A stretch of DNA of 25,978 bases from NCBI GenBank assembly GCA_030998015.1, contig JARWMV010000184.1:1-25978 (forward strand). Reading direction: 5' to 3'. This document shows positions 13,387 through 23,439 of this stretch, in pieces; within the stretch, counting starts at the first letter, position 1, and each line of letters opens with the position of its first letter. The stretch is from Ceratorhiza oryzae-sativae. Lineage: Eukaryota > Basidiomycota > Agaricomycetes > Cantharellales > Ceratobasidiaceae. Below the pieces are notes generated by a model that ran no database searches, was not told the origin of the DNA, and saw nothing but the letters and a program-made list of their open reading frames with translations. Made by a program: the position numbers and the translations under genes.

Positions 13387-13558
13387 CCGCCGGCGTTAGA
13401 GGGAATCCTAAAGATTCCCTCGTAGAAAATGACGACCGTTCGTCATTTTCAGCCGGCGGCTAAATATCGATATTATGCCGCGCACTAGCAATCGCAAACG
13501 GTTGCGATTGCTCACGTTGGTTGGTGGGACAAGTCCCACCAGCAACTAACGCGCGCGG
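13387..13558 (-). repeat. Element A, basic class
   Basis: 54 nt downstream of tRNA-Leu. Confidence 0.95.
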
Positions 13559-13871
13559 GGAGCGGGCCGGGGGCTCGCAGGGGCTCCTCCATGCATTACC
13601 TGTTTTTTACCGTCTCGTGTCAACATAGTTGACCGGCCGGTAAAACCGGACATCTGCGATGACCGAGCAGGTAATGCCCCCCAGGAAAAATAGGGGTTAT
13701 AAAACCCTCTAACACCTGGTTTTCCCTGCTGTGTCAGCACTAAGTTCAATCAAAAAAAAAAACAAACGGGGTCCCCTCATATTCCGCCGCGGGTGGTTTT
13801 GTCGACATTACCTCGTTTTTGTTTTATAAGAACGACCTCCCCGGTGGGGCGCGTAGTTAGGAAATTGTACC
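13559..13871 (+). other. Hairpin cluster without gene
   Basis: GCATTACCTG and CAGGTAATGC bracket a GGTCAAC-type hairpin (13592-13676). A run of ten A (about 13751-13760) and a CTCGTTTTTG...AAGAACGA hairpin follow. No gene seen. Mirror at about 20378-20689. Confidence 0.6.
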
Positions 13872-14212
13872 GCGCAAAGGGGACCATTTCCCCAAATACA
13901 CCGCCGGCGTTAGAGGGAATCCTTCCACGCAAGATTTATAAATTTATAAATCTTGCTGGACCGAAAGATTCCCTCGTAGAAAATGACGACCGTTCGTCAT
14001 TTTCAGCCGGCGGCTAAATATCGATATTATGCCGCGCACTAGCAATCGCAAACGGTTGCGATTGCTCACGTTGGTTGGTGGGACAAGTCCCACCAGCAAC
14101 TAACGCGCGCGGGCCTTCGCAAATCCGCCAATGGAACATTGGCGGGGTATTTAGAGTTCTCAGCGCTTAGGCCGCCCTTCGGGCGATCAAAGAGCGCTGA
14201 GAAGCGCGGTAG
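13872..14212 (+). repeat. 341-bp dispersed repeat, copy 2
   Basis: Second copy of 10778-11118, with the same class-3 element A inside (13901-14112) and different flanks on both sides. Mirror copies of both exist in the right arm. Confidence 0.85.
13901..14112 (-). repeat. Element A, 212-bp class
   Basis: Inside the second copy of the 341-bp repeat, so it was copied with its surroundings. Confidence 0.95.
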
Positions 14213-14324
14213 CTTTAGGTTTGACAAACCCCGATTGTTTAAGCCCCCGGTCACTACTGACCCCCAAACATGTGCAGCTACGCTGCATTGTTTGGTGGGC
14301 AGCAACCCCCCGATATTGTAATGC

Positions 14325-14496
14325 CCGCCGGCGTTAGAGGGAATCCTAAAGATTCCCTCGTAGAAAATGACGACCGTTCGTCATTTTCAGCCGGCGGCTA
14401 AATATCGATATTATGCCGCGCACTAGCAATCGCAAACGGTTGCGATTGCTCACGTTGGTTGGTGGGACAAGTCCCACCAGCAACTAACGCGCGCGG
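14325..14496 (-). repeat. Element A, basic class
   Basis: Counterpart of 1819-1990 in repeat copy 2. Confidence 0.95.
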
Positions 14497-14765
14497 CAAT
14501 GTCGGGGGTCACCCCCCAATGATTGCAATCATTGGGGGTCTCCGGTCATGACCCTCCGTGTGCGGGGACTCTGCCGCCCGTGTCGGCCTTACCCTATCTC
14601 GTGTCAACTATGTTGACCGAGATAGAGACCAGATTAGATTAATTTACTACTGCAGCTGCCTCGTAGGGCACCGAAGAGGGCTAGGGTATTGGCGGCCGTG
14701 TCAATTTCATTGACCGGGCGCCAATACTTGGACGCGTTACGCACAGGAGCGCTGCATTAGATCTG

Positions 14766-14837
14766 GCATCTTTAGCTTAATTGGTATAGCAACTGCCTTC
14801 GAAGCAGTCTGGTATTGGTTCAAATCCAATAAGATGT
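14766..14837 (+). tRNA. trnR: tRNA-Arg(UCG), repeat copy 2
   Basis: Same 72-nt tRNA as at 1478-1549, here on the plus strand in the inverted copy of the 2.06-kb repeat. Anticodon UCG in loop CTTCGAA; no base difference seen. Confidence 0.93.
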
Positions 14838-15106
14838 TTATCGGCTTTATGACATCTGTTAGGTAAATTTAATTTTAAGGTCTTAAAATGAAAATTTGGG
14901 CATCTACGAAGCAGGACGCCTAATAATTTTTCTCCTCTGGATGGAGGGAGGGCCTCCCAACTGCGGTCCTTAAGGAAAAATAGGGGGATCTATAGATCCC
15001 AACCGTGAGGCTATGCACTCCAAACTAAAGTATGTTCTAGATATACTAAAATTAATAAAAGAAGATACTTCCCCCTAAAATTTAAAAATTTGGAGCATGA
15101 ATTTTC

Positions 15107-15177
15107 ATGAGTATAGTTAAGTTGGTATAACTTCTAGCTTCCACCTAGATATGATCAGTTCGAGTCTGATTACTCAT
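15107..15177 (+). tRNA. trnG: tRNA-Gly(UCC), repeat copy 2
   Basis: Same 71-nt tRNA as at 1138-1208, on the plus strand, 269 nt after tRNA-Arg. Anticodon UCC in loop CTTCCAC. Confidence 0.93.
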
Positions 15178-15208
15178 AACTCCTTCGCGCCAAAGGGTGC
15201 TTTACTCT

Positions 15209-15430
15209 CCGCGCGCGTTAGTTGCTGGTGGGACTTGTCCCACCAACCAACGTGAGCAATCGCAACCGTTTGCGATTGCTAGTGCGCGGCATAATATCGA
15301 TATTTAGCCGCCGGCTGAAAATGACGAACGGTCGTCATTTTCTACGAGGGAATCTTTATGGGAGGTAGCCTGGACCATGAGACTCATGGTCAAGGCTACC
15401 TCATCTGAGGATTCCCTCTAACGCCGGCGG
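15209..15430 (+). repeat. Element A, 222-bp class
   Basis: Counterpart of 885-1106 in repeat copy 2. Confidence 0.95.
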
Positions 15431-15439
15431 AGGCCTAAC

Positions 15440-15835
15440 CCTGTCGTCAGCTACTGAATGGCGACATTGCAATTGACCCCCAATGCCTTACAGCATGTTG
15501 GGGGGCAATTACCCAGGCATCCGCATTGGGAGGCCATTGCCTTGTTGGGGGTCTAAAGGGTCTAAGTTCTACTGATGCGCCGCATCCGCAGCCCATCTCT
15601 GTGTTAACTAGTTAGGTTTAACATTTCGTGAGAAATGCACCTAATTTGTTTGCGGAGGATTCTCCTATTAATAAAGGAGATCTCCATCACACGCAGAGGA
15701 CTTGGAAACCCAAATTGGGACTTATACAACCAACATTGTTAGATAAGTTCCAACTCATTCACTCTCAAAAGCGTTTAGTCTTAGAGAATGAAGAGGAAAC
15801 ATGAAGTCATAAGATCGATAAATAAAAACCAAACC
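15440..15835 (+). other. Probable group I intron core upstream of the LAGLIDADG ORF (repeat copy 2)
   Basis: An R-like segment ACGCAGAGGACTTGG (about 15691-15705) and an S-like segment TTAGATAAGTTCC (about 15739-15751) can form P7 by pairing GGACTT with AAGTTC. The LAGLIDADG ORF starts soon after S, the same layout as in nad1 intron 2956-4910. Upstream, CCTGTCGTCAGCTACTGAATGGCGACATTGCAATTG shows partial kinship with the hairpin-filled loop of the 4-kb nad1 intron (TTGCAATGTCGCCATTG near 5447-5463, GCTGACGACAGGG near 5602-5614). The host gene is unknown and no exon was recognised. Mirror copies lie at about 480-875 and 18415-18810. Confidence 0.5.
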
Positions 15836-16891
15836 ATGCTAAACACAAAACAAACTTATCTTTTTATTAAAGTAATAACCTTCGCATTATTAATCTATGT
15901 TGTTTATACTCAGTCAATTGACCCCCCAAACATGTGCAGCTACGCTGCATTGTTTGGGGGGGCAATTGCCCCCCAACATGCTGTAAGGCATTGGGGGTCA
16001 ATTGTTAGCGAATTACACTTTTATACTGGCCTAGTATTTTGCTCCAATTCGATAGCGCCCATTAAACCCACACGGCTAAGTAATGAACCTCAATTTAATT
16101 TTTCAAAAGAGTTAAAAGAAATAATCATTGGTCTTATTCTAGGGGATCTTAATGTTCAGAAAGATAAACGAGCTATTAATGGTAATGCTTGTTTGAGATT
16201 TCTCCAAAGTACTCCGCGCGCGTTAGTTGCTGGTGGGACTTGTCCCACCAACCAACGTGAGCAATCGCAACCGTTTGCGATTGCTAGTGCGCGGCATAAT
16301 ATCGATATTTAGCCGCCGGCTGAAAATGACGAACGGTCGTCATTTTCTACGAGGGAATCTTTAGGATTCCCTCTAACGCCGGCGGGAGTATTTAGAGTAC
16401 CTTTATACAAAATTCCAAGATTATTGTTCTGTAGCTCCTAAAATCTTAACACCCCGACCTGATAAAAGAACGGGTAAAGTTTATCCTACTATAAGATTTC
16501 AAACTCATGCACTACCTTGCTGTAATGAATTCTTTGATTTATTCTATCCGGAGGGGAAAAAAATAATTCCTGCAAACATTGGGGATCTTTTAACTCCTCT
16601 GGGATTAGCTTTTTGGTTATGTGAGGACGGAACTTTCGAAAAATCAAGTCAAAGAGTGATTCTTTGTACAGAATCATTTGCAATTGACGAAGTAGAGGCC
16701 CGCGCGCGTTAGTTGCTGGTGGGACTTGTCCCACCAACCAACGTGAGCAATCGCAACCGTTTGCGATTGCTAGTGCGCGGCATAATATCGATATTTAGCC
16801 GCCGGCTGAAAATGACGAACGGTCGTCATTTTCTACGAGGGAATCTTTAGGATTCCCTCTAACGCCGGCGGGCCTTTAATTCCCCTAAATA
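15788..16891 (+). CDS. LAGLIDADG endonuclease ORF (repeat copy 2), interrupted
   Basis: This intron-type LAGLIDADG ORF has an unknown host gene. Segment 1 is 15788-16213, from MKRKHEV (or the inner ATG 15836, MLNTKQTYLF) through a hydrophobic leader, motif 1 (IIIGLILGD) and NACLRFLQS. It carries an open, in-frame CAATTG-bounded hairpin element (about 15917-16006). Element A follows at 16214-16385. Segment 2, 16386-16699, reads EYLEYLYTKFQDYC, then a motif-2 region (TPLGLAFWLCEDG) and FAIDEVEA. A second element A (16700-16871) then interrupts, and a stop follows soon after, so the C-terminus is probably lost. Cutting out the first A gives QST|EYLEY in frame. Segment 2 occurs only here; the two other copies of the repeat lack it. 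Confidence 0.8.
16214..16385 (+). repeat. Element A, basic class, in LAGLIDADG ORF
   Basis: Sits between LRFLQST and EYLEYLY. First of two direct copies exactly 486 bp apart. Confidence 0.95.
16700..16871 (+). repeat. Element A, basic class, in LAGLIDADG ORF
   Basis: Second of the two direct copies flanking the LAGLIDADG second segment. Confidence 0.95.
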
Positions 16892-17206
16892 ACCTTTAGA
16901 TTTGCCTTCGCAAATCACCCCGCGGCAGTCCCCTGTCGTCTACTGACCCCCAAACATGTGCAGCTACGCTGCATTGTTTGGGGGGCAGTAGTAAAACTGG
17001 GGGGCCCGTCCAAGTATTGGCGCCCGGTCAATGAAATTGACACGGCCGCCAATACCCTTGCCAGGTTAAACTTGTTATTCTATTAATACTCCAATCCCCT
17101 TACCTTGCGCCCACAATACTAGTTCTTGGAGTTCTTGGCATCTATCGGAAGTGCCTTAAATTCTAGAGGATACTAGTAGGTTGTAATCTTTGAGCCAGCC
17201 AAAACG
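16872..17206 (+). other. Non-coding stretch near palindrome centre
   Basis: Contains TTTGCCTTCGCAAA, a C-type hairpin (about 16943-16985) and the GTATTGGCG...CGCCAATAC hairpin (about 17013-17056). The remaining 150 nt is AT-rich with no family recognised. Mirror at about 17530-17864. Confidence 0.55.
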
Positions 17207-17238
17207 TAGATATCATCAGTTCGAGTCTGATTACTCAT
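17207..17238 (+). pseudogene. tRNA-Gly 3' fragment
   Basis: TAGATAT, then a T arm and acceptor 3' strand (CAGTTCGAGTCTGATTACTCAT) match the last 32 nt of tRNA-Gly(UCC) with one change (G to C). No 5' half precedes it, so it cannot fold into a tRNA. A mirror copy lies at about 17498-17529. Confidence 0.7.
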
Positions 17239-17253
17239 ATCAAACAATCATAC

Positions 17254-17483
17254 CCCCGCTTAGGGTCAACCAGCATTGTATTTATATATAAATACATGCT
17301 GTTGACCCGAGGGGTAATGGATATCGAGGCCGCGTTCGCGGCGAGGTATTGAGGTACCCTGGAACTTAAGTTCCAGGGTACCTCGCAATACCTCGCCGCG
17401 AACGCGGCCTCGATATCCATTACCCCTCGGGTCAACAGCATGTATTATATAAAAATACAATGCTGGTTGACCCTAAGCGGGGG
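17254..17483. repeat. Palindrome centre: half of an element B mirrored on itself
   Basis: The left half of a B element (CCCCCGCTTAGGG... to GGAACTT) is followed by its own reverse complement. The other half of the element (GGAATCAGACGCC... to CACGGGTC) is absent. TCATA and TATGA flank the unit. Confidence 0.93.
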
Positions 17484-17497
17484 TATGATTGTTTGAT

Positions 17498-17529
17498 ATG
17501 AGTAATCAGACTCGAACTGATGATATCTA
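17498..17529 (-). pseudogene. tRNA-Gly 3' fragment, mirror copy
   Basis: Reverse copy of the tRNA-Gly remnant at 17207-17238, on the far side of the palindrome centre. Confidence 0.7.
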
Positions 17530-17864
17530 CGTTTTGGCTGGCTCAAAGATTACAACCTACTAGTATCCTCTAGAATTTAAGGCACTTCCGATAGATGCCA
17601 AGAACTCCAAGAACTAGTATTGTGGGCGCAAGGTAAGGGGATTGGAGTATTAATAGAATAACAAGTTTAACCTGGCAAGGGTATTGGCGGCCGTGTCAAT
17701 TTCATTGACCGGGCGCCAATACTTGGACGGGCCCCCCAGTTTTACTACTGCCCCCCAAACAATGCAGCGTAGCTGCACATGTTTGGGGGTCAGTAGACGA
17801 CAGGGGACTGCCGCGGGGTGATTTGCGAAGGCAAATCTAAAGGTTATTTAGGGGAATTAAAGGC

Positions 17865-18036
17865 CCGCCGGCGTTAGAGGGAATCCTAAAGATTCCCTCG
17901 TAGAAAATGACGACCGTTCGTCATTTTCAGCCGGCGGCTAAATATCGATATTATGCCGCGCACTAGCAATCGCAAACGGTTGCGATTGCTCACGTTGGTT
18001 GGTGGGACAAGTCCCACCAGCAACTAACGCGCGCGG
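17865..18036 (-). repeat. Element A, basic class (single copy where the left arm has two)
   Basis: Its left flank matches the outer flank of 16700-16871 and its right flank matches the outer flank of 16214-16385, as expected after recombination between those two. Confidence 0.95.
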
Positions 18037-18462
18037 AGTACTTTGGAGAAATCTCAAACAAGCATTACCATTAATAGCTCGTTTATCTTTCTGAACATTA
18101 AGATCCCCTAGAATAAGACCAATGATTATTTCTTTTAACTCTTTTGAAAAATTAAATTGAGGTTCATTACTTAGCCGTGTGGGTTTAATGGGCGCTATCG
18201 AATTGGAGCAAAATACTAGGCCAGTATAAAAGTGTAATTCGCTAACAATTGACCCCCAATGCCTTACAGCATGTTGGGGGGCAATTGCCCCCCCAAACAA
18301 TGCAGCGTAGCTGCACATGTTTGGGGGGTCAATTGACTGAGTATAAACAACATAGATTAATAATGCGAAGGTTATTACTTTAATAAAAAGATAAGTTTGT
18401 TTTGTGTTTAGCATGGTTTGGTTTTTATTTATCGATCTTATGACTTCATGTTTCCTCTTCAT
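17937..18462 (-). pseudogene. LAGLIDADG endonuclease ORF, N-terminal part (repeat copy 3)
   Basis: This is the mirror copy of segment 1 of the LAGLIDADG ORF, from MKRKHEV at 18462 through IIIGLILGD and NACLRFLQS to 18037. The last residues (RALVAGGTCPTNQ... on to a stop) come from element A (17865-18036) and are not part of the protein family. Only one element A is present here. The 486-bp unit that carries the second LAGLIDADG motif in the other arm is gone, so the protein would be truncated after motif 1. The in-frame CAATTG hairpin element is retained. It is inactive as an endonuclease in this form. Confidence 0.8.
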
Positions 18463-18819
18463 TCTCTAAGACTAAACGCTTTTGAGAGTGAATGAGTTGG
18501 AACTTATCTAACAATGTTGGTTGTATAAGTCCCAATTTGGGTTTCCAAGTCCTCTGCGTGTGATGGAGATCTCCTTTATTAATAGGAGAATCCTCCGCAA
18601 ACAAATTAGGTGCATTTCTCACGAAATGTTAAACCTAACTAGTTAACACAGAGATGGGCTGCGGATGCGGCGCATCAGTAGAACTTAGACCCTTTAGACC
18701 CCCAACAAGGCAATGGCCTCCCAATGCGGATGCCTGGGTAATTGCCCCCCAACATGCTGTAAGGCATTGGGGGTCAATTGCAATGTCGCCATTCAGTAGC
18801 TGACGACAGGGTTAGGCCT

Positions 18820-19041
18820 CCGCCGGCGTTAGAGGGAATCCTCAGATGAGGTAGCCTTGACCATGAGTCTCATGGTCCAGGCTACCTCCCATAAAGATTC
18901 CCTCGTAGAAAATGACGACCGTTCGTCATTTTCAGCCGGCGGCTAAATATCGATATTATGCCGCGCACTAGCAATCGCAAACGGTTGCGATTGCTCACGT
19001 TGGTTGGTGGGACAAGTCCCACCAGCAACTAACGCGCGCGG
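18820..19041 (-). repeat. Element A, 222-bp class
   Basis: Repeat copy 3 counterpart of 885-1106. Confidence 0.95.
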
Positions 19042-19072
19042 AGAGTAAAGCACCCTTTGGCGCGAAGGAGTT

Positions 19073-19143
19073 ATGAGTAATCAGACTCGAACTGATCATA
19101 TCTAGGTGGAAGCTAGAAGTTATACCAACTTAACTATACTCAT
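19073..19143 (-). tRNA. trnG: tRNA-Gly(UCC), repeat copy 3
   Basis: Third copy of the 71-nt glycine tRNA, on the minus strand in the right arm, identical by eye to the other two. Confidence 0.93.
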
Positions 19144-19413
19144 GAAAATTCATGCTCCAAATTTTTAAATTTTAGGGGGAAGTATCTTCTTTTATTAATT
19201 TTAGTATATCTAGAACATACTTTAGTTTGGAGTGCATAGCCTCACGGTTGGGATCTATAGATCCCCCTATTTTTCCTTAAGGACCGCAGTTGGGAGGCCC
19301 TCCCTCCATCCAGAGGAGAAAAATTATTAGGCGTCCTGCTTCGTAGATGCCCAAATTTTCATTTTAAGACCTTAAAATTAAATTTACCTAACAGATGTCA
19401 TAAAGCCGATAAA

Positions 19414-19485
19414 CATCTTATTGGATTTGAACCAATACCAGACTGCTTCGAAGGCAGTTGCTATACCAATTAAGCTAAAGATGCC
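19414..19485 (-). tRNA. trnR: tRNA-Arg(UCG), repeat copy 3
   Basis: Third copy of the 72-nt arginine tRNA, on the minus strand in the right arm, identical by eye to the other two. Confidence 0.93.
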
Positions 19486-19752
19486 AGATCTAATGCAGCG
19501 CTCCTGTGCGTAACGCGTCCAAGTATTGGCGCCGGTCAATGAAATTGACACGGCCGCCAATACCCTAGCCCTCTTCGGTGCCCTACGAGGCAGCTGCAGT
19601 AGTAAATTAATCTAATCTGGTCTCTATCTCGGTCAACATAGTTGACACGAGATAGGGTAAGGCCGACACGGGCGGCAGAGTCCCCGCACACGGAGGGTCA
19701 TGACCGGAGACCCCCAATGATTGCAATCATTGGGGGGTGACCCCCGACATTG

Positions 19753-19924
19753 CCGCGCGCGTTAGTTGCTGGTGGGACTTGTCCCACCAACCAACGTGAG
19801 CAATCGCAACCGTTTGCGATTGCTAGTGCGCGGCATAATATCGATATTTAGCCGCCGGCTGAAAATGACGAACGGTCGTCATTTTCTACGAGGGAATCTT
19901 TAGGATTCCCTCTAACGCCGGCGG
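19753..19924 (+). repeat. Element A, basic class
   Basis: Repeat copy 3 counterpart of 1819-1990. Confidence 0.95.
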
Positions 19925-20136
19925 GCATTACAATATCGGGGGGTTGCTGCCCACCAAACAATGCAGCGTAGCTGCACATGTTTGGGGGTCAGTAGTGACC
20001 GGGGGCTTAAACAATCGGGGTTTGTCAAACCTAAAGCTACCGCGCTTCTCAGCGCTCTTTGATCGCCCGAAGGGCGGCCTAAGCGCTGAGAACTCTAAAT
20101 ACCCCGCCAATGTTCCATTGGCGGATTTGCGAAGGC

Positions 20137-20348
20137 CCGCGCGCGTTAGTTGCTGGTGGGACTTGTCCCACCAACCAACGTGAGCAATCGCAACCGTTTG
20201 CGATTGCTAGTGCGCGGCATAATATCGATATTTAGCCGCCGGCTGAAAATGACGAACGGTCGTCATTTTCTACGAGGGAATCTTTCGGTCCAGCAAGATT
20301 TATAAATTTATAAATCTTGCGTGGAAGGATTCCCTCTAACGCCGGCGG
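20137..20348 (+). repeat. Element A, 212-bp class
   Basis: Mirror of 13901-14112. Confidence 0.95.
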
Positions 20349-20689
20349 TGTATTTGGGGAAATGGTCCCCTTTGCGCGGTACAATTTCCTAACTACGCGC
20401 CCCACCGGGAGGTCGTTCTTATAAAACAAAAACGAGGTAATGTCGACAAAACCACCCGCGGCGGAATATGAGGGGACCCCGTTTGTTTTTTTTTTTGATT
20501 GAACTTAGTGCTGACACAGCAGGGAAAACCAGGTGTTAGAGGGTTTTATAACCCCTATTTTTCCTGGGGGGCATTACCTGCTCGGTCATCGCAGATGTCC
20601 GGTTTTACCGGCCGGTCAACTATGTTGACACGAGACGGTAAAAAACAGGTAATGCATGGAGGAGCCCCTGCGAGCCCCCGGCCCGCTCC

Positions 20690-20861
20690 CCGCGCGCGTT
20701 AGTTGCTGGTGGGACTTGTCCCACCAACCAACGTGAGCAATCGCAACCGTTTGCGATTGCTAGTGCGCGGCATAATATCGATATTTAGCCGCCGGCTGAA
20801 AATGACGAACGGTCGTCATTTTCTACGAGGGAATCTTTAGGATTCCCTCTAACGCCGGCGG
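20690..20861 (+). repeat. Element A, basic class
   Basis: Mirror of 13387-13558. Confidence 0.95.
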
Positions 20862-20915
20862 GGTGCGGATCTAGGGGTCGCAGGGGTGTACATAAAATGT
20901 AGTTCCTTCCGAAAT

Positions 20916-20998
20916 ACGAGTAAAGAGATTTGAACTCTTACAATCAAATGATCATGAATTCCTAAGATTCACCTGGCTACCAGTTTCAGCATACTCGT
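20916..20998 (-). tRNA. trnL: tRNA-Leu(UAG), right-arm copy
   Basis: Reverse copy of the 83-nt leucine tRNA at 13250-13332, with the same anticodon loop and long variable arm. Confidence 0.93.
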
Positions 20999-21250
20999 TT
21001 TGAGTTACTACTTGGATTTTCTAACGCCGATTTTGGTAAGGACAGCACTTAGTGCTGCCCATCCCCGCCCCGCCTTGATCTCCAGGCGGTAAGATAAGTC
21101 GCGCTGAATCCAACCACGTCTGTGACGTCCCCCTGGGGTCACTCTGGCCAAAGAGGGACCATTCGGGGTTGGTCGCTCCCGACCCGTATACTCTTCTCTT
21201 AAAGGAAAACTAAACCGTCGCGCTGGGACCGCCCGAATGGATAAATCACA

Positions 21251-21512
21251 CCCCCGCTCTATCGGCTAAAATCTTAGGTGTAACCCAAGATTTCAGCCGC
21301 CCTGCCTAGAGAACTGCGCTTTAGCGCACGTCTTGGCAGGGGTAATAAAGCGGAGGGTCGACGACCCGTGGGTGTGGTTATCGAGGCCGCGTTCGCGGCG
21401 AGGTATTGCGAGGTACCCTGGAACTTTAAGTTCCAGGGTACCTCGGAATCAGACGCCCGCGTACGCCAGGGCCGCCTTGGCTTAAGCCAAGGCGTTCGCA
21501 GGCGTGCACGGG
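21251..21512 (-). repeat. Element B, mirror of 12736-12997
   Basis: Same nested D and GGTACC hairpins. Confidence 0.9.
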
Positions 21513-21872
21513 TCACCTTTCGGGCGCATTACCTATTTTTCACCGTCTCGTGTCAACATAGTTGACCGGCCGGTGAAAACTCGGTCATCGCAGATGTCCG
21601 GCAGGGGTTAGTCAAAGACTAACCCGCTTACCGTCCCCAGCGCGGCCGGCTCGAGGGTTAGTTTTGAGGTTAGGGTTGATTGTACATGGGCTTCGCCGAA
21701 GGCCATGGGTCCCAGGCCCGGTTAGGCCGCGTTCGTGGCGAGGTATTGCGAGGTACCCTGGAACTTTAAGTTCCAGGGTACCTCGGAATCAGACACCCGC
21801 TAGGGTATTTACCTTAAACTGTAGTTGCATGGCAAATTTTCTATCAGGGTTGAAATTGTCAATTACATTATC

Positions 21873-22044
21873 CCGCCGGCGTTAGAGGGAATCCTAAAGA
21901 TTCCCTCGTAGAAAATGACGACCGTTCGTCATTTTCAGCCGGCGGCTAAATATCGATATTATGCCGCGCACTAGCAATCGCAAACGGTTGCGATTGCTCA
22001 CGTTGGTTGGTGGGACAAGTCCCACCAGCAACTAACGCGCGCGG
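21873..22044 (-). repeat. Element A, basic class
   Basis: Mirror of 12204-12375. Confidence 0.95.
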
Positions 22045-22728
22045 AGGTTAACTATTGACCCCCCAAACTGATGCAGCTATGCTGCATTGTTTGGGGTTGG
22101 GGGTCTACGGCAGGAGAAAAATCGGATAATTACGGTTTTATAACAAAAACTGTAAAATATATATTAAATGAAATCAGTTTTGCAGCGCGCTATGCGGCTG
22201 AGGCAGCGCGCTATGCGGCTGCCCATAACAAAAATAGATTAATAAAAGGGTTAATAAAATCATTTTTATAACGCCGGAACCTGTGACTCGGCGCCCTTAA
22301 ACTTACATGGGCCATACCGTATCTATGATGTCCGACAGCCAATACAGGAGGTCCACGTTTACAACAAAGTTGACACGAGACGAAAAACTTAGAAAAATTA
22401 GTCTGGCCTCTATCTCGGTCAACATAGTTGACACGAGATAGGGTAGGGTTAAATTTGATTAACATATAAAAAAATAATGTCTCTTTTATATTTTACCTAC
22501 CTCCTTTGTATTTGGGGTTTCTAAGGGCAAGCTCGTCCATAGGGAGAGGAAGCCCTCATAAATCCTAGGGAAGAGTCCGATCAAGAATAATACTGCGGAC
22601 TCATACAGGGCTTGGACTAAAAACACTAGAGAACTTAACTTATCGCAGAAAGTTCAGTTATCTCTGTAGGGTAGACTGACTATACCCATGGGATAAATTA
22701 TAATTCTCTTCCGGATTAGAAACGGAGC

Positions 22729-22899
22729 CCGCGCGCGTTAGTTGCTGGTGGGACTTGTCCCACCAACCAACGTGAGCAATCGCAACCGTTTGCGATTGCT
22801 AGTGCGCGGCATAATATCGATATTTAGCCGCCGGCTGAAAATGACGAACGGTCGTCATTTTCTACGAGGAATCTTTAGGATTCCCTCTAACGCCGGCGG
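22729..22899 (+). repeat. Element A, basic class with 1-nt loss
   Basis: Mirror of 11347-11518 but reads CGAGGAATC where every other copy has CGAGGGAATC. Confidence 0.95.
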
Positions 22900-23227
22900 G
22901 ATTTGAAGTTCTACCACTCTACCCAAACCCCAAAATTTCTAGGGACCAACAGCCCATGACAAATTAGGGGTTAAATGAACCCTCGGCTAGATCTAAAGAT
23001 CTGGATGACCCTTACTTACTCCCTGAAAGGGAGGAATCACGGGTCGGGTTTAATTTTCCTAACCTGACACGGTCGACAATTGACGCCGCCGGTTCGGCAT
23101 TACCTCGTTTTTGGTTCATAAAAACGACTACCGCGCTTCTCAGCGCTCTTTGATCGCCCGAAGGGCGGCCTAAGCGCTGAGAACTCTAAATACCCCGCCA
23201 ATGTTCCATTGGCGGATTTGCGAAGGC

Positions 23228-23439
23228 CCGCGCGCGTTAGTTGCTGGTGGGACTTGTCCCACCAACCAACGTGAGCAATCGCAACCGTTTGCGATTGCTA
23301 GTGCGCGGCATAATATCGATATTTAGCCGCCGGCTGAAAATGACGAACGGTCGTCATTTTCTACGAGGGAATCTTTCGGTCCAGCAAGATTTATAAATTT
23401 ATAAATCTTGCGTGGAAGGATTCCCTCTAACGCCGGCGG
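23228..23439 (+). repeat. Element A, 212-bp class
   Basis: Mirror of 10807-11018. Confidence 0.95.

Larger units (their letters stand above)
14253..16315 (-). repeat. 2.06-kb repeat, copy 2 (inverted)
   Basis: Reverse complement of 1-2062. Beyond 16315 it continues into the second LAGLIDADG segment, which the other two copies do not show. Confidence 0.95.
8260..17367 (+). repeat. Left arm of giant inverted repeat
   Basis: This arm holds the nad1 3' end, tRNA-Leu, and copy 2 of the 2.06-kb repeat, up to a perfect centre at 17367/17368 (GGAACTT|AAGTTCC). Paired positions sum to about 34735 near the centre and about 34250 beyond 16315, because this arm has 486 bp more (one element A plus the LAGLIDADG second segment). 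It continues left to at least 8260, where the window ends on the other side. Confidence 0.95.
17935..19996 (+). repeat. 2.06-kb repeat, copy 3 (direct)
   Basis: Same orientation as copy 1, and part of the right palindrome arm. One C is missing near 19533 relative to copies 1 and 2. Confidence 0.95.

Noticed and set aside
14497..14765. rRNA fragment
   Set aside because: None of the conserved small- or large-subunit motifs was seen here or elsewhere in the window; the stretch is explained by the GTCAA hairpins.
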